Shown piece after piece: positions 16,097 through 26,032 of a DNA stretch of 64,000 bases; position 1 is the stretch's first letter; every line of letters begins with the position of its first letter. Below the pieces are notes generated by a model, which saw only the letters and a list, made by a program, of their open reading frames with translations, did no database searches and was not told the origin of the DNA. This DNA is from Pseudomonas psychrophila. Its GTDB lineage: Bacteria > Pseudomonadota > Gammaproteobacteria > Pseudomonadales > Pseudomonadaceae. The stretch spans positions 62,001-126,000 of the forward strand of contig NZ_JYKZ01000011.1 in NCBI RefSeq assembly GCF_001043005.1, written 5' to 3'. The position numbers and the translations under genes were made by a program.

Positions 16097-16148
16097 TGGT
16101 CGTTCTCTACAAGGGGGCTCATGAGCGTGCAGTTCAGCAGATGATTGC

Positions 16149-17945
16149 TCAACCCGCCACTGGCGTCAGCGGCCAGATCCAGGGAATCACCAGCATTGCC
16201 ACAATCAGCATCAGTACATTCAGCGGGATGCCGATGCGCAAAAAGTCGCTGAATTTGTACCCGCCTGCGTTATACACAAAGGTGTTGGTCTGGTAGCCAA
16301 TCGGCGTGGCAAAGCTGGCGCTGGCAGCGAACATCACGGCCACCACGAAAGGCCGAGGGTCCACGCCCATCTGTTGCGCCACACCAATGGCAATCGGCGT
16401 CAGCAATACGGCCACGGCGTTGTTGGAGAGGATCTCGGTGAGGATGCTGGTCAGTAAGTAGACAAACCCCAGCATCAGCAACGGTCCGGCATTAGGGATC
16501 GCGGCCATGGTCTGGCTGACGACCAGGTTGATCAGGCCTACTTTTTCCATCGCAATGCTGATGGCCAGCATGCCGAAAATCAGGCTGAGGATTTTCCAGT
16601 CCACCGCCTTGTAAGCGTCTTGCACATCCAGGCAGCGGGTGGCGACTACCGTCACCGCGGCGATGAGTGCCAGTCCTTCGATGGGCATGACTTCCAGTGC
16701 CGCGAGAACCATCACGGCCAGGGTCGCAATGATTGCAATTGGCGCCTTGTCGCGGCGGTATGCGCGCTCCAGGACAGTATTGAGGCTGATCAAGTCGCCA
16801 TTTTCGGCGAAGCGACGAATCTGGCTGGGTGTGCCTTCAACCAGAATCACATCCCCGAATTGCAGATGCAGGTCGTCGAGGTTGCCTTGAATGTTCTCGT
16901 CCTGACGATGCACCGCAAGCACCGCAATGCCGTAACGCGCCGTCAGGTCGAGGTCGCGCATGGGACGGTGGCTGTAGCGGGAATTACGGCCCACGATGGC
17001 CTCGGCCAGGATGACGTCGTGGTTGCTGATGGTTTCGAACGCATCGCCACGGTTGAAGGCCAGCACGCCGCTTTCGCGCAGCTCGACCACATTCTGTACT
17101 TGCCCGTGCAGCACCAGGCGATCGCCGCTGCGCAGTTGGGTGGTGGACTCGGGCGTCGAAAGCTCCTGCTCATCACGGAAAATCTTCAGGACTTGCAGAC
17201 CGCTGCCGCCATTGAGGTTGGCTTCGGTCAGGGTTTTACCGATCACGGGCGAATTGTGGGGTACCAGCAGTTCGCTCATGAAGGTTCGCGTCAGATCCGG
17301 GCGCAACTGCTTGGACAGGCTGTCGCGATCAGGCAGCAAGCGGTTGCTGAAAATCATCAGGTACACAAAGCCCACGGCGGCAAACATCAGCCCGGCCTGA
17401 GTGATTTCGAACATGCCGAAGGGCGCGAGCCCGGCTTTGCGTGCAACCCCGTCTACCAGAATGTTGGTCGAGGTGCCGATCATCGTCAGCATCCCGCCCA
17501 GTACCGTGGCGTAAGACAGCGGGATCAGCAGTTTGGACGGCGAACTGTGGGAGCGCTTTGCCAGGGCAATCGCCACGGGTGTCAAAATGGCCACCACGGG
17601 GGTGTTGTTCAGGAAGGCCGAAATGACCAGTGCGGTGATCATCAGCCCACCCAGCACCCGCAGCGGTTTGTCGCCTACCAGGTTGCCCAGCCAATTACCC
17701 AGGGCATCAATGCAGCCGGTGCGTTCCAGCGCAGCCGAAAGCACAAACATGCAGGCAATCGTGGCAGGCGCCGAGTTGCTGAGCACGCTCAACACTTCGT
17801 GTGGCGTCAGTATTTGCGTGACCAACAGGGCGGCGACACCAATGGCGGCTACGACATCGGCGCTCCACTTCTCGCGCACAAACGACACCAAGAGCCACAC
17901 CAGCAAAGCGGCAACAAACAGCAGGGGGAGCGAGTCCCAGGACAT
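16149..17945 (-). CDS. SLC13/DASS-type permease with two TrkA-C domains
   Basis: The 598-residue protein has about twelve membrane segments split into two blocks (residues 1-180 and 400-598) by a soluble central part that contains two TrkA-C-like ligand domains (around residues 215-300 and 305-385). This architecture is that of SLC13-family (sodium-coupled dicarboxylate/sulfate type) permeases; the substrate cannot be read. SN.P. motifs expected in the two halves appear as LNNTPVVAILTP and LSNNAVAVLLTPIAIG. Confidence 0.85.
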   Translation of the reverse strand: MSWDSLPLLFVAALLVWLLVSFVREKWSADVVAAIGVAALLVTQILTPHEVLSVLSNSAPATIACMFVLSAALERTGCIDALGNWLGNLVGDKPLRVLGGLMITALVISAFLNNTPVVAILTPVAIALAKRSHSSPSKLLIPLSYATVLGGMLTMIGTSTNILVDGVARKAGLAPFGMFEITQAGLMFAAVGFVYLMIFSNRLLPDRDSLSKQLRPDLTRTFMSELLVPHNSPVIGKTLTEANLNGGSGLQVLKIFRDEQELSTPESTTQLRSGDRLVLHGQVQNVVELRESGVLAFNRGDAFETISNHDVILAEAIVGRNSRYSHRPMRDLDLTARYGIAVLAVHRQDENIQGNLDDLHLQFGDVILVEGTPSQIRRFAENGDLISLNTVLERAYRRDKAPIAIIATLAVMVLAALEVMPIEGLALIAAVTVVATRCLDVQDAYKAVDWKILSLIFGMLAISIAMEKVGLINLVVSQTMAAIPNAGPLLMLGFVYLLTSILTEILSNNAVAVLLTPIAIGVAQQMGVDPRPFVVAVMFAASASFATPIGYQTNTFVYNAGGYKFSDFLRIGIPLNVLMLIVAMLVIPWIWPLTPVAG

Positions 17946-18250
17946 GGGTCTTCCTTAATGCAACGAATCTCGTATGAGGTATCGGTCAGGCCATAGCCGC
18001 CGCGCGGGCGTCACGATAATCAGGGTGAGTTAGTTCGTCTAAGACTGTTTGGGCAGGTTGTTATGCGATTTGGTTATGCAGACGCCGGGGGGACGTATTT
18101 GCTCATACAGTCCTGAGCCGGTTGTACAGCCTTTATCTAGGCTTTGAAGCGAGACAACCACAGCGCCATTTGTCAGGGCGTGAATATCGCACATTGCGAT
18201 TATCTGATCCCTGACTTAACCTCCATAGCAAGATGCGATAGGGACGTTGC
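17946..18250. promoter_or_regulatory. Divergent spacer upstream of higBA and the SLC13 permease
   Basis: This 305-base spacer separates two divergent transcripts. A small inverted repeat, ATCGC-N5-GCGAT at 18186-18200, lies about 50 bases before the toxin start and could be an antitoxin operator. The arms are only five bases, so this is weak. No clear sigma-70 promoter was identified. Confidence 0.35.
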
Positions 18251-18538
18251 ATGCGAGTGATAACAGCCAAGCGTATTTGGGAAGCGAAAGAACAATGGCC
18301 GCAATCGGCGAGCGCTCTCGATGAGTGGTACCGCAAGATCAAGGTTCTCAAACCCGAAGACTTTGCCGCGTTAAGGTCGTTTTTCCCTGCTACCGACAAG
18401 GTCGGTTCGTTTCACGTTTTCAATATTGGAGGTAACAAGCTGCGGCTGATCGCCGTGGTGCGTTATCGGGTACAGCGCCTCTACATTCGTCATGTGCTCG
18501 ATCACAGTGACTATGACAAGGGCAATTGGAAGGAGTAA
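18251..18538 (+). CDS. higB: HigB-type mRNA interferase toxin
   Basis: The 95-residue small basic protein matches the HigB toxin family (PF09907): it starts RVITAKRIWEAKEQWPQSAS, contains FNIGGNKLRLIAVVRY, and ends IRHVLDHSDYDKGNWKE, the usual RelE-fold strands and C-terminal helix. It would cleave ribosome-bound mRNA. The toxin precedes the antitoxin, which is the typical higBA order, with a five-base gap. Confidence 0.85.
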   Translation: MRVITAKRIWEAKEQWPQSASALDEWYRKIKVLKPEDFAALRSFFPATDKVGSFHVFNIGGNKLRLIAVVRYRVQRLYIRHVLDHSDYDKGNWKE

Positions 18539-18543
18539 GAACT

Positions 18544-18945
18544 ATGAACCCATTGATCACACAAGCGGCTGAGCACTGGAAATTCGTGGCGCCTCTACTG
18601 CGCAAACCGAAAAACGAAGCCGATTACGATGAGTTGGTCGCAGCCCTTGATGGCTTGACCGACTTGATTGGCGACGATGAGAGTCATCCCTTGATGAGCC
18701 TGGTGGACATCATCGGTGACTGGGTTGAAGCCTACGATCTCGAGCATCGGCCGATGCCCAAGGTCAGTGGTGTCGATGTGTTGCGCTCGGTGATGCAGGA
18801 GCACGGGCTGACCCAAAGCGACTTGCCGGGCGTGGGTACCCAATCGGTGGTGTCCGAAATCCTCAGCGGCAAGCGCCAGCTCAACGTTCGGCAGATACGC
18901 TGGCTGGCGGATTACTTCAAAGTGCCTGTGGATATGTTTATCTGA
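18544..18945 (+). CDS. higA: HigA-type antitoxin with XRE helix-turn-helix
   Basis: The 133-residue protein has a C-terminal helix-turn-helix of the Cro/C1 type (VLRSVMQEHGLTQSDLPGVG, then VVSEILSGKRQLNVRQIRWL) that should bind the higBA promoter, while the N-terminal half contacts the toxin. The start ATG at 18544 has AAGGAG eight bases upstream, overlapping the end of the toxin gene. Longer in-frame starts lie in the toxin coding region. Confidence 0.85.
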   Translation: MNPLITQAAEHWKFVAPLLRKPKNEADYDELVAALDGLTDLIGDDESHPLMSLVDIIGDWVEAYDLEHRPMPKVSGVDVLRSVMQEHGLTQSDLPGVGTQSVVSEILSGKRQLNVRQIRWLADYFKVPVDMFI

Positions 18946-18954
18946 GGTTTTGCA

Positions 18955-20418
18955 TCACGACGAGCAACTGATTTCCAGGTGTTTGCCCCACTCGGGCGGG
19001 CGTTCGGCATAGGCCTCCATGCCCGCTTGCTCGGTGAACGGCTGGGTCAGCACGTCATGCAGGCGTTGTACTTCGCTGTAATCCCCGGCTTGCGCTGCAT
19101 CGATGGCTTTTTGCGCCAGGTAGTTGCGCAGGATGTAGAGCGGGTTGACCGCGTGCATGCGCTCACGCCGTGCGCTTTCATCACTTACGCCTTCACGGGC
19201 GACCCGGGCAACGTATTGCGCGGCCCACTCATCAAACCCTTTTAGGTCGACAAACTCGTCACGCAGGCGCGACACGGCCTGCTCTGCGGGTAAGTCGCCC
19301 AGGCGACGAAAGAACAGGGTGTAGTCGACGCTGCTGCCTTGCATCCGTTGCAACAGGGTTTCGATCAATAGTTGATCACCGTCTTCGGCGGTGGTCAGGC
19401 CCAGTCGGCGGCGCATCAGGTCGGTGTAGTGCGCTTGATACAGCGGCAAGTACAGCCCCAGGGTTTCGCGCAGGGCTTCAACGCTGATAAACGGCGTCAG
19501 GGCCTGGGCCAGTGCGCTGAGGTTCCACTGGCCGACAGGCACCTGGTTGCTGAAGGAATAGCGCCCTTCGTGGTCGGAGTGGTTGCAGACGAAGTTGGCG
19601 TCGAAGTCGTCCAGGAAGGCGAACGGGCCGAAGTCGAAGGTGATTCCCAGAATCGACATGTTGTCGGTGTTCATTACGCCGTGACAAAAACCGTATGCCT
19701 GCCACTTGGCAATCAGCTCGGCGTTACGCTCGACGATCTCGCGGAACATCGCCAGATAGGGCTCGGGTTGCTCCAGGCACTCGGCAAAGTGCAGGGCCAG
19801 TACATGCTCGCCCAACTGTTTTTGCTGCTCTGGGCGCTTGGTGTAGTAGAAATATTCGAAATGCCCGAAGCGTACATGGCTGGGCGCCAGGCGCAGGACC
19901 ATGGCTGCGCGTTCCTGTGTCTCGCGCCATACCGGGGTATCGGAGCCGATCACGCACAGGGCGCGACTGCTGGGAATGCCCAGCGCGTGCAGCGCCTCGC
20001 TGGCGAGAAATTCGCGGATCGATGATCGCAGCACGGCGCGGCCATCGCCCATGCGCGAGTAGGGCGTCATGCCGGCGCCCTTGAGGTGCAAGTCCCAGTG
20101 CTCGCCCGCCTCGTTATAGACCTCGCCCAGCAATAGCCCACGGCCATCACCCAGTTGCGGGTTGTAGGAGCCGAACTGATGGCCCGAATAGATCATGGCG
20201 CGGGGTTCGGCGTCGGCCCACAAGGTATGACCGCCAAACAGTTGGGCGAACACCGGGTCCTGGGCGACCGCCGGGTCGAGGTCGAGCAGCGCCAACGCGC
20301 GATTGCTGACAGCTACCAGGCGCGGTGCGTCGATAGGCTCTGGCAGTACGTGAGTCGAAAACGCGTCACCCAGCCGAGCGAAGCGGTTATCAAAAGTCAG
20401 TTCGTCGAGGGCTTTCAA
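18955..20418 (-). CDS. selO: Protein adenylyltransferase SelO (YdiU)
   Basis: The 487-residue pseudokinase-fold enzyme transfers AMP to protein Ser/Thr/Tyr residues. The inverted-ATP-binding region is recognisable (GDGRGLLLGEVYNE, DLHLKGAGMTPYSRMGDGRA, REFLASEALHALGIPSSRAL), as is the metal site NTDNMSILGITFDFGPFAFLD. It ends in SCSS, keeping the C-terminal redox cysteine that replaces selenocysteine in bacterial members. Length matches the family. Confidence 0.95.
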   Translation of the reverse strand: MKALDELTFDNRFARLGDAFSTHVLPEPIDAPRLVAVSNRALALLDLDPAVAQDPVFAQLFGGHTLWADAEPRAMIYSGHQFGSYNPQLGDGRGLLLGEVYNEAGEHWDLHLKGAGMTPYSRMGDGRAVLRSSIREFLASEALHALGIPSSRALCVIGSDTPVWRETQERAAMVLRLAPSHVRFGHFEYFYYTKRPEQQKQLGEHVLALHFAECLEQPEPYLAMFREIVERNAELIAKWQAYGFCHGVMNTDNMSILGITFDFGPFAFLDDFDANFVCNHSDHEGRYSFSNQVPVGQWNLSALAQALTPFISVEALRETLGLYLPLYQAHYTDLMRRRLGLTTAEDGDQLLIETLLQRMQGSSVDYTLFFRRLGDLPAEQAVSRLRDEFVDLKGFDEWAAQYVARVAREGVSDESARRERMHAVNPLYILRNYLAQKAIDAAQAGDYSEVQRLHDVLTQPFTEQAGMEAYAERPPEWGKHLEISCSS

Positions 20419-20462
20419 TGACCGTCTCCAGTAAACAAAAAGTGATCTTGGCGTACATGCTC

Positions 20463-20544
20463 TGTGGGAGCGAGCCTGCTCGCGAAGATCTCAAGCGCGG
20501 ACGCGCTATCTTTTAAAGCCTTCGCGAGCGGGCTCGCTCCCACA
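20463..20544. repeat. REPIN between mscK and selO
   Basis: This 82-bp palindrome has TGTGGGAGCGAGCCTGCTCG in the left arm and the imperfect reverse complement at the right, with about 35 bases between. It lies upstream of the selO start and just after the mscK stop. Confidence 0.85.
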
Positions 20545-20570
20545 CGTCATGTGTTGGTATGTCGCTGCGC

Positions 20571-23500
20571 TCAGTCGAGCTTGCCCAACTGCGGTTTTTG
20601 CGGCGGTGGAGTCGGCTCGGGCGGGATTTCAGGTCCCACTGGCACCAACTTGTACTCCTGACCCTGCAAGTTCTTGAGGTACACCTCCATCTGCTGGAAC
20701 GAGATGTTGATCTGGTGGTTCTTGAACTCGCGGTTGATAAAGCGGTTCACTTCGTCGATCACCGGATTGCGGTCGCCCAGGTCACGTACGTGCATGCGCA
20801 GTTCGTGGTCCAGGGTGCTGGCGCCGAAGTTGAGGAAATACACGTGTGGCTCAGGGTCTTTGAGTACGCGCGGGTTCTCCTGGGCAGCCTTGAGCAGCAG
20901 GCTTTTCACCAGATCCAGATCCGAACCGTAGTCCACACCCAGTTTGAGGGTGACGCGGGTGATGGTGTCGGTCAGGGACCAGTTGATCAGTTGCCCGGTG
21001 ATAAAGGTCTTGTTCGGGACGATGATGTCTTTGCGGTCGAAGTCAGTGATGGTGGTCGCACGAATGCGGATCTTGCTCACGGTGCCCGACAGGTTGCCGA
21101 TGGTGATGGTGTCGCCGATACGCACCGGGCGCTCGAACAGGATCATGATCCCGGAGATAAAGTTGGCGAAAATTTCCTGCATGCCGAAACCCAGGCCTAC
21201 TGACAGCGCGGCGACAAGCCATTGCAACTTGTCCCAGCTCACGCCCAGGGTCGACAGGGTGGAGACAAAGCCCACGCCGATGATCACGTAGGTCAGCAGG
21301 GTGGTGGTGGCGTAGGCGCTGCCCTGGCCCAGGTCGAGGCGAGACAGCACCAGCACCTCCAGTAGCCCGGGCAGGTTGCGCGCCAGCGCAATACTGATGC
21401 CGATGATGACCAGCGCACCGATCACGTCGCCAATACTGATGGGCACCATGCTCATATTGGCGCCGCTGCCGCTGGTGTATTCGTACAGAGTGATGTTGTC
21501 GAGGTAGGAGAATACCGAGATCAAGTCGGCCCATACCCAATACAAGATGCCGATAAAGCCCGCCAGAAGGGCCAGACGAATCAGGCGCAGCGATTGCTGG
21601 TTGACCTGTTCGATGTCCAGCGTCGGCTCTTCAATGATGATGTCGTTGCCTTCGCCCGCTTCCTTGGCTGCCTGACGCTTGGCCAGTGCGCGTTGATAAG
21701 CCAGGCGCCGTGCCGCAACCGCCAGGCCGCGTACAAAGGCCGCTTCGACCACCAGCCAGAACATCAGCAGGTAGAGAGTGTTGATCAGGCGGTCGCTGAG
21801 TTTCAGCGCGGTGTAGTAGTAGCCAAAACAGACGGCAACGAACAATGCCAGTGGCAACAGCGCAAAGGCAAACCCGAGCAATTTGCGCAGGCGATAGGCT
21901 TTTGTCGCCGTCTCGAAGTCGTTGAGCAGCAGACGGCATAGCAGCCAGGCCATGGCGGCATAACAACTCAACACCACGAGGATGCCCAGTACGTCGTCTG
22001 CCAGTGCCGCGGGTTGTTGCTCGGCAAAAGCGACCACGGCCACCAGCGCCAGCACTACAAAGCCGAGCTTGCGAATCCAGTTTTGCAGGAACGAGACCAG
22101 GGATTTTTCCCAGCGAAAATGCAGTTCGGCCACGCCGCCAGGCGCCAGAATCCGGTAGGCCGTATAGAACACCAGCCAGGCTTCGGCCATCTGGATCAGC
22201 GCCGCGCCCGTATTGGCGTTCATGCCTCTGGCATCGGTTTGCAGGGCATAGCCGCACAGCGCCAGTGCCAGGGAAATGGGCATTGCCAGCAAAATATTGA
22301 TCAGAATCGCCAGCGGCGTATGCCATTGGCTGTCGCGCTTGAAGTGGCCAATGTCCTGATGGATTTTGTTCAATTTGCTGTAGAGATAACTGCGCTTCCA
22401 CAGCAGGGCGGCCACCACCAGCAGGAACGGCAGGAACAGTAGCGGCCTTTCTACCAGGCCTTCTGCCAGCTCGCTGACGCTGGAGCCCCAGGGCAGGGTG
22501 GTGACTTGCTGTTCAAGCTGGCGCGGGGCAGTTTCCAGCCACTCCAGATCCAGCGGTTTGTTGCTGGGAATCCAGAACATTTGCTCGTCCAGGGTGGAGC
22601 GCAAGCTCTGGGCGGTGCTGAGCAATTGTTTCTGGTTCAGTTGCAGCGTGATCGATTCGTTGAGCAGGGAGCTTAACTCGCGGTTCAGGCGGTCCAGCAG
22701 ATCACTGCGGGTGTTGACCAGTTCAAGCAGGGTTTTGCGCAGCTGGGGAGTGACTTGATCGGCAGGCTGGGTCGAGAGCAGGTTGTCGACGTAGGACGTA
22801 GGGTTGCTGATCAGTTCCCGTTGCTGGTTGATTTCAAACTGGTACAGGCGAATATCGGCGATTTCGTCCGCCAGATTCTTGTCCATTTTCTGCAGGCGCG
22901 GCAGGGCCTGTTTCTGCTTATAGAGAATTTTGGACAGCAGCAAACTGCCCTTGAGCACGTTGATTTGCTCATCCAGCGCCTGGTCGCTTTGGGTGACGTT
23001 ATCCAGTTGCTGCTTGGTTTCGAGGTTCTGCTGGGTGACTTCATTGAGGCGGTCGGTGCTGCGCAGCAGGTAGTCGGAAAGCTTGAGGTTGATCGCACTT
23101 TCAGTCGCCAGCAGGCTGCTGCTGCCGGACTTTTTAGCCTCGATGGATTGTTCGGTCACGGTCTGTTGCGACTGCGCCAGACGCTTTTGGTTGATCAGGG
23201 TTTGCAGCTCCTGGATTTCCTGATCCTGGCGCGTGGTTTTTTCCAGCAGCAGGTCGTGCTGGCTGCCGCTGAGGTCTTGCAGCAGGCTGTTGCCGGCCAG
23301 TTCCTGACGGCGCAGGGCGATCAAGGCCGTGAGCGAGGCGGCTTCGGCGTTGAGCTGGTTGCGCTGATCGGGGGTGAGCAATTTGCCATTGTCGCGCCCG
23401 GTTTTCAGGGTGTTGCTGATCTGCTGGATACGTGTCTGGCTATTGCTGATTTCGGCTTGAGCCCGCTCTGGTCGGGTTTGCGCCGCAATGCTCTGGCTGT

Positions 23501-23918
23501 TGGCGATGGCCAGTGCTTTTTGCAGTTCGCCTTGTTGGGTGGTGCGCTCAGCCAGCATTTGCTCCAGCTGCGGTACGGACAGGTCGCTGTAACGCTGGGC
23601 CACGGGTATGGCTTTGCTGGCCTTGAGGCGGGCCAGTTCACGCTGGTTTTCGCTGGTCTGGCGCGGCGCATTGCTGAGCTGTTGTTTGACGTCGTTCAGG
23701 CGTTGTTCGTAATCAGACTTGCTGTCCAGCAGGGTGAGCGTTTGCTGGAGCACCGCCTGCAGGGCTTTCTGGTCAGCGTCTGGCAGCTTGCGATCAGCAA
23801 TTTTGTCCAGGCTTTGCTGCACCGATTCGGTGGTGGGCGGTTCGGCAGCGTGCAGCGTGCCGACACAAAGGCTCAGACCGAGCAGGACTGTTGCGATGAA
23901 CGTGCGCAGAGTTGGCAT
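20571..23918 (-). CDS. mscK: Mechanosensitive channel MscK (KefA)
   Basis: The 1115-residue protein starts with a signal peptide ending LCVGTLHA. A long Gln-rich coiled-coil periplasmic region follows to about residue 470, then roughly eleven membrane segments. The last part is the MscS pore domain: a Gly/Ala-rich TM3 around VAALSVGLGFGMQEIFANFISGI and the beta domain with GDTITIGNLSGTVSKI. It opens on membrane tension to release solutes. The C-terminal tail is Pro-rich. Length matches the family. Confidence 0.95.
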   Translation of the reverse strand: MPTLRTFIATVLLGLSLCVGTLHAAEPPTTESVQQSLDKIADRKLPDADQKALQAVLQQTLTLLDSKSDYEQRLNDVKQQLSNAPRQTSENQRELARLKASKAIPVAQRYSDLSVPQLEQMLAERTTQQGELQKALAIANSQSIAAQTRPERAQAEISNSQTRIQQISNTLKTGRDNGKLLTPDQRNQLNAEAASLTALIALRRQELAGNSLLQDLSGSQHDLLLEKTTRQDQEIQELQTLINQKRLAQSQQTVTEQSIEAKKSGSSSLLATESAINLKLSDYLLRSTDRLNEVTQQNLETKQQLDNVTQSDQALDEQINVLKGSLLLSKILYKQKQALPRLQKMDKNLADEIADIRLYQFEINQQRELISNPTSYVDNLLSTQPADQVTPQLRKTLLELVNTRSDLLDRLNRELSSLLNESITLQLNQKQLLSTAQSLRSTLDEQMFWIPSNKPLDLEWLETAPRQLEQQVTTLPWGSSVSELAEGLVERPLLFLPFLLVVAALLWKRSYLYSKLNKIHQDIGHFKRDSQWHTPLAILINILLAMPISLALALCGYALQTDARGMNANTGAALIQMAEAWLVFYTAYRILAPGGVAELHFRWEKSLVSFLQNWIRKLGFVVLALVAVVAFAEQQPAALADDVLGILVVLSCYAAMAWLLCRLLLNDFETATKAYRLRKLLGFAFALLPLALFVAVCFGYYYTALKLSDRLINTLYLLMFWLVVEAAFVRGLAVAARRLAYQRALAKRQAAKEAGEGNDIIIEEPTLDIEQVNQQSLRLIRLALLAGFIGILYWVWADLISVFSYLDNITLYEYTSGSGANMSMVPISIGDVIGALVIIGISIALARNLPGLLEVLVLSRLDLGQGSAYATTTLLTYVIIGVGFVSTLSTLGVSWDKLQWLVAALSVGLGFGMQEIFANFISGIMILFERPVRIGDTITIGNLSGTVSKIRIRATTITDFDRKDIIVPNKTFITGQLINWSLTDTITRVTLKLGVDYGSDLDLVKSLLLKAAQENPRVLKDPEPHVYFLNFGASTLDHELRMHVRDLGDRNPVIDEVNRFINREFKNHQINISFQQMEVYLKNLQGQEYKLVPVGPEIPPEPTPPPQKPQLGKLD

Positions 23919-23953
23919 AGATACCGGTCAGACAAAGGTCAGAAAGTTGGAGT

Positions 23954-25696
23954 TTAGAGGAACAGCCCGGGCCCCGGTGCACTTCCTTCGGGGAATCTGA
24001 CGCCCACTTTGGCTATCTTGTTCCCGTCCATAACGGCGACAGTCCAAATGGTGTTGTTCCACTCCACCTGGTCGCCGACCACCGGCGCGCCGCCGACCTT
24101 GTGCGCAATAAAGCTGCTGAGCGGGATGTTGGGGTCGATGCCGTCCAGCTTCAGGCCGTACAACGCCGACACAGCGCCCAACTGGGCGTCGCCTTCGAGC
24201 ACAAAGTCGCCAAAAAAGCGCAGATCCAGGCCGCGGCTCGGCGGCTGGCTGAACAGTTTGCCCAGGGCGGGCAAGTTGTGTTCGTGACCGATGACACAGA
24301 GTAAATCGCCAATTTCCAGGGTTGTGCTACCCGACGGATGGAGCAGTTTTTGATCGCGAAACAAGGCCGCGATCCGGGTACCTTCGGGCATTTTCAGTTC
24401 ACGCAGGGCAGCTCCGATGCACCAGTTTTGTGCGTCTAGGCGATAAACAAACAGTTCCCACTCGCTGGTGACATGCACTTCAAGTGCCGAGCGGGAGACG
24501 GGCGCCAAGTCAGGCGGCACTGTCACTTTGAGCAGTTTGGCGACCCATGGCAGGCTGGTGCCTTGCACCAGGAGGGACACCAGCACGATAAAGAATGCCA
24601 GGTTGAAATACAGCTGAGCATTGGGCAGCCCGGCCATCAGCGGGAATACCGCCAGAATGATCGGCACCGCGCCGCGCAGGCCCACCCAGGCTATGAAGGC
24701 TTTCTCACGGCCGTGGAACGCCTTGAAGGGCAGCAGGCCAACCATCACCGACAGTGGGCGTGCGAACAGGATCATCCACAGGGCCAGGGCCAGGGCGGGA
24801 ATGGCGATCGGCAGCAAGTCATGGGGCGTCACCAGCAGACCCAGAACCAAAAACATGCCGATCTGAGCTAGCCAGGCCATGCCGTCGAGCATATGCAAAA
24901 TACCGTGACGGCTGCGGATCGGGCTGTTGCCGACCACCAGGCCGCACAGGTAGACGGCGAGGAAGCCGCTGCCGTGCAGGGCGTTGGTCAAGGCGAATAC
25001 CACAAGTCCGCCCGCGATCACCAGAATCGGGTATAGGCCGTTGGCCAGATTGATGCGGTTGACCATTTGCAGCAGCAGCCAGCCACCGGCCAGTCCGACC
25101 GTGCCGCCGATTCCGAATTCGCGCAGCAAATCGAGTAGCAGCGTCCAGTGCAAGCGGGTCTCACCGCTGGCGAGCATGTCGATCAGGGTGACGGTGAGAA
25201 ACACCGCCATAGGGTCGTTGCTGCCGGATTCGATCTCAAGGCTGGCCGAGACCCGTTCGTTCAGGCCCTTGCCTCCCAGCAGCGAGAACACGGCTGCCGC
25301 ATCGGTCGAACCGACGATGGCGCCCACCAGCAGCCCCTGGATCAAGTTGAGGTTGAACAGCCAGGCGGCCATCAAGCCAGTCAGTCCGGTGGTGATCATC
25401 ACCCCCACTGTGGCCAGCGACAGCGCGGGCCATAGCGCCACTCGAAAACTGGAGACCCGCGTTCGCAGGCCACCGTCGAGCAAAATCACCGCCAGGGCGA
25501 GGTTACCCACCAGATAGGCAGTGGGATAGTTGTCAAAAATGATGCCGCCGCCATCGACACCCGCCGTCATGCCTACCGCAAGGATGATGACCAGAATCGG
25601 GATGCCCAGACGTGAGGACAGGGAACTTACCAGAATGCTTGCACCTACCAGCAACGCGCCGATCAAGAACAGGCTGTTGATGGTTGTCGCATTCAA
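23954..25696 (-). CDS. nhaP2: K+/H+ antiporter NhaP2 (CvrA family)
   Basis: The 580-residue CPA1-type antiporter has about thirteen membrane segments in residues 1-395, including VGSTDAAAVFSLL and LEIESGSNDPMAVFL, the ion-site helices of the family. A TrkA-C domain (around 405-485) and a CorC/HlyC-like C-terminal domain follow. The order matches NhaP2. It would export K+ in exchange for protons. It lies 35 bases upstream of mscK in the same orientation, so both osmotic genes may be co-transcribed. Confidence 0.92.
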   Translation of the reverse strand: MNATTINSLFLIGALLVGASILVSSLSSRLGIPILVIILAVGMTAGVDGGGIIFDNYPTAYLVGNLALAVILLDGGLRTRVSSFRVALWPALSLATVGVMITTGLTGLMAAWLFNLNLIQGLLVGAIVGSTDAAAVFSLLGGKGLNERVSASLEIESGSNDPMAVFLTVTLIDMLASGETRLHWTLLLDLLREFGIGGTVGLAGGWLLLQMVNRINLANGLYPILVIAGGLVVFALTNALHGSGFLAVYLCGLVVGNSPIRSRHGILHMLDGMAWLAQIGMFLVLGLLVTPHDLLPIAIPALALALWMILFARPLSVMVGLLPFKAFHGREKAFIAWVGLRGAVPIILAVFPLMAGLPNAQLYFNLAFFIVLVSLLVQGTSLPWVAKLLKVTVPPDLAPVSRSALEVHVTSEWELFVYRLDAQNWCIGAALRELKMPEGTRIAALFRDQKLLHPSGSTTLEIGDLLCVIGHEHNLPALGKLFSQPPSRGLDLRFFGDFVLEGDAQLGAVSALYGLKLDGIDPNIPLSSFIAHKVGGAPVVGDQVEWNNTIWTVAVMDGNKIAKVGVRFPEGSAPGPGLFL

Positions 25697-26032
25697 AGGC
25701 AGTACTCCAGAAAACTAAAAGGCAGGGCGCAAACGGCTCATGCAGTCTACGTGCCAGCGATTCTAACCTGCGTTATTGGCGGGCTGTCAAAAAGGTTTTG
25801 TGCGGGGTGGTTGTCTTCCAAATCCAAACAAGCCTCGCACGCTGCATCTGATGCTTTGGCGCAGTGTCTTTGCATTTCTGACATGGCCAGCAGCAATGGT
25901 TGGATACCGTCATGTGCGCAGTATGGTGGGTATCAGGGCATCTTCTGACGAAAATACGAGATGGGGACTGCATTTCATTGTTGGACTTATTCTGTCTACT
26001 TCCGCCTCAATTTAACTCTGCGGGGCGAAAAA
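25697..26032. other. Spacer with no assigned feature
   Basis: This 336-base divergent spacer lies between nhaP2 and a membrane-protein gene. Short open frames on both strands show no family resemblance and no ribosome sites. It presumably contains both promoters; I could not place them. Confidence 0.4.

Noticed and set aside
25773..25973. 66-codon open frame in the nhaP2 spacer
   Set aside because: There is no ribosome site and no family likeness; length is compatible with chance.
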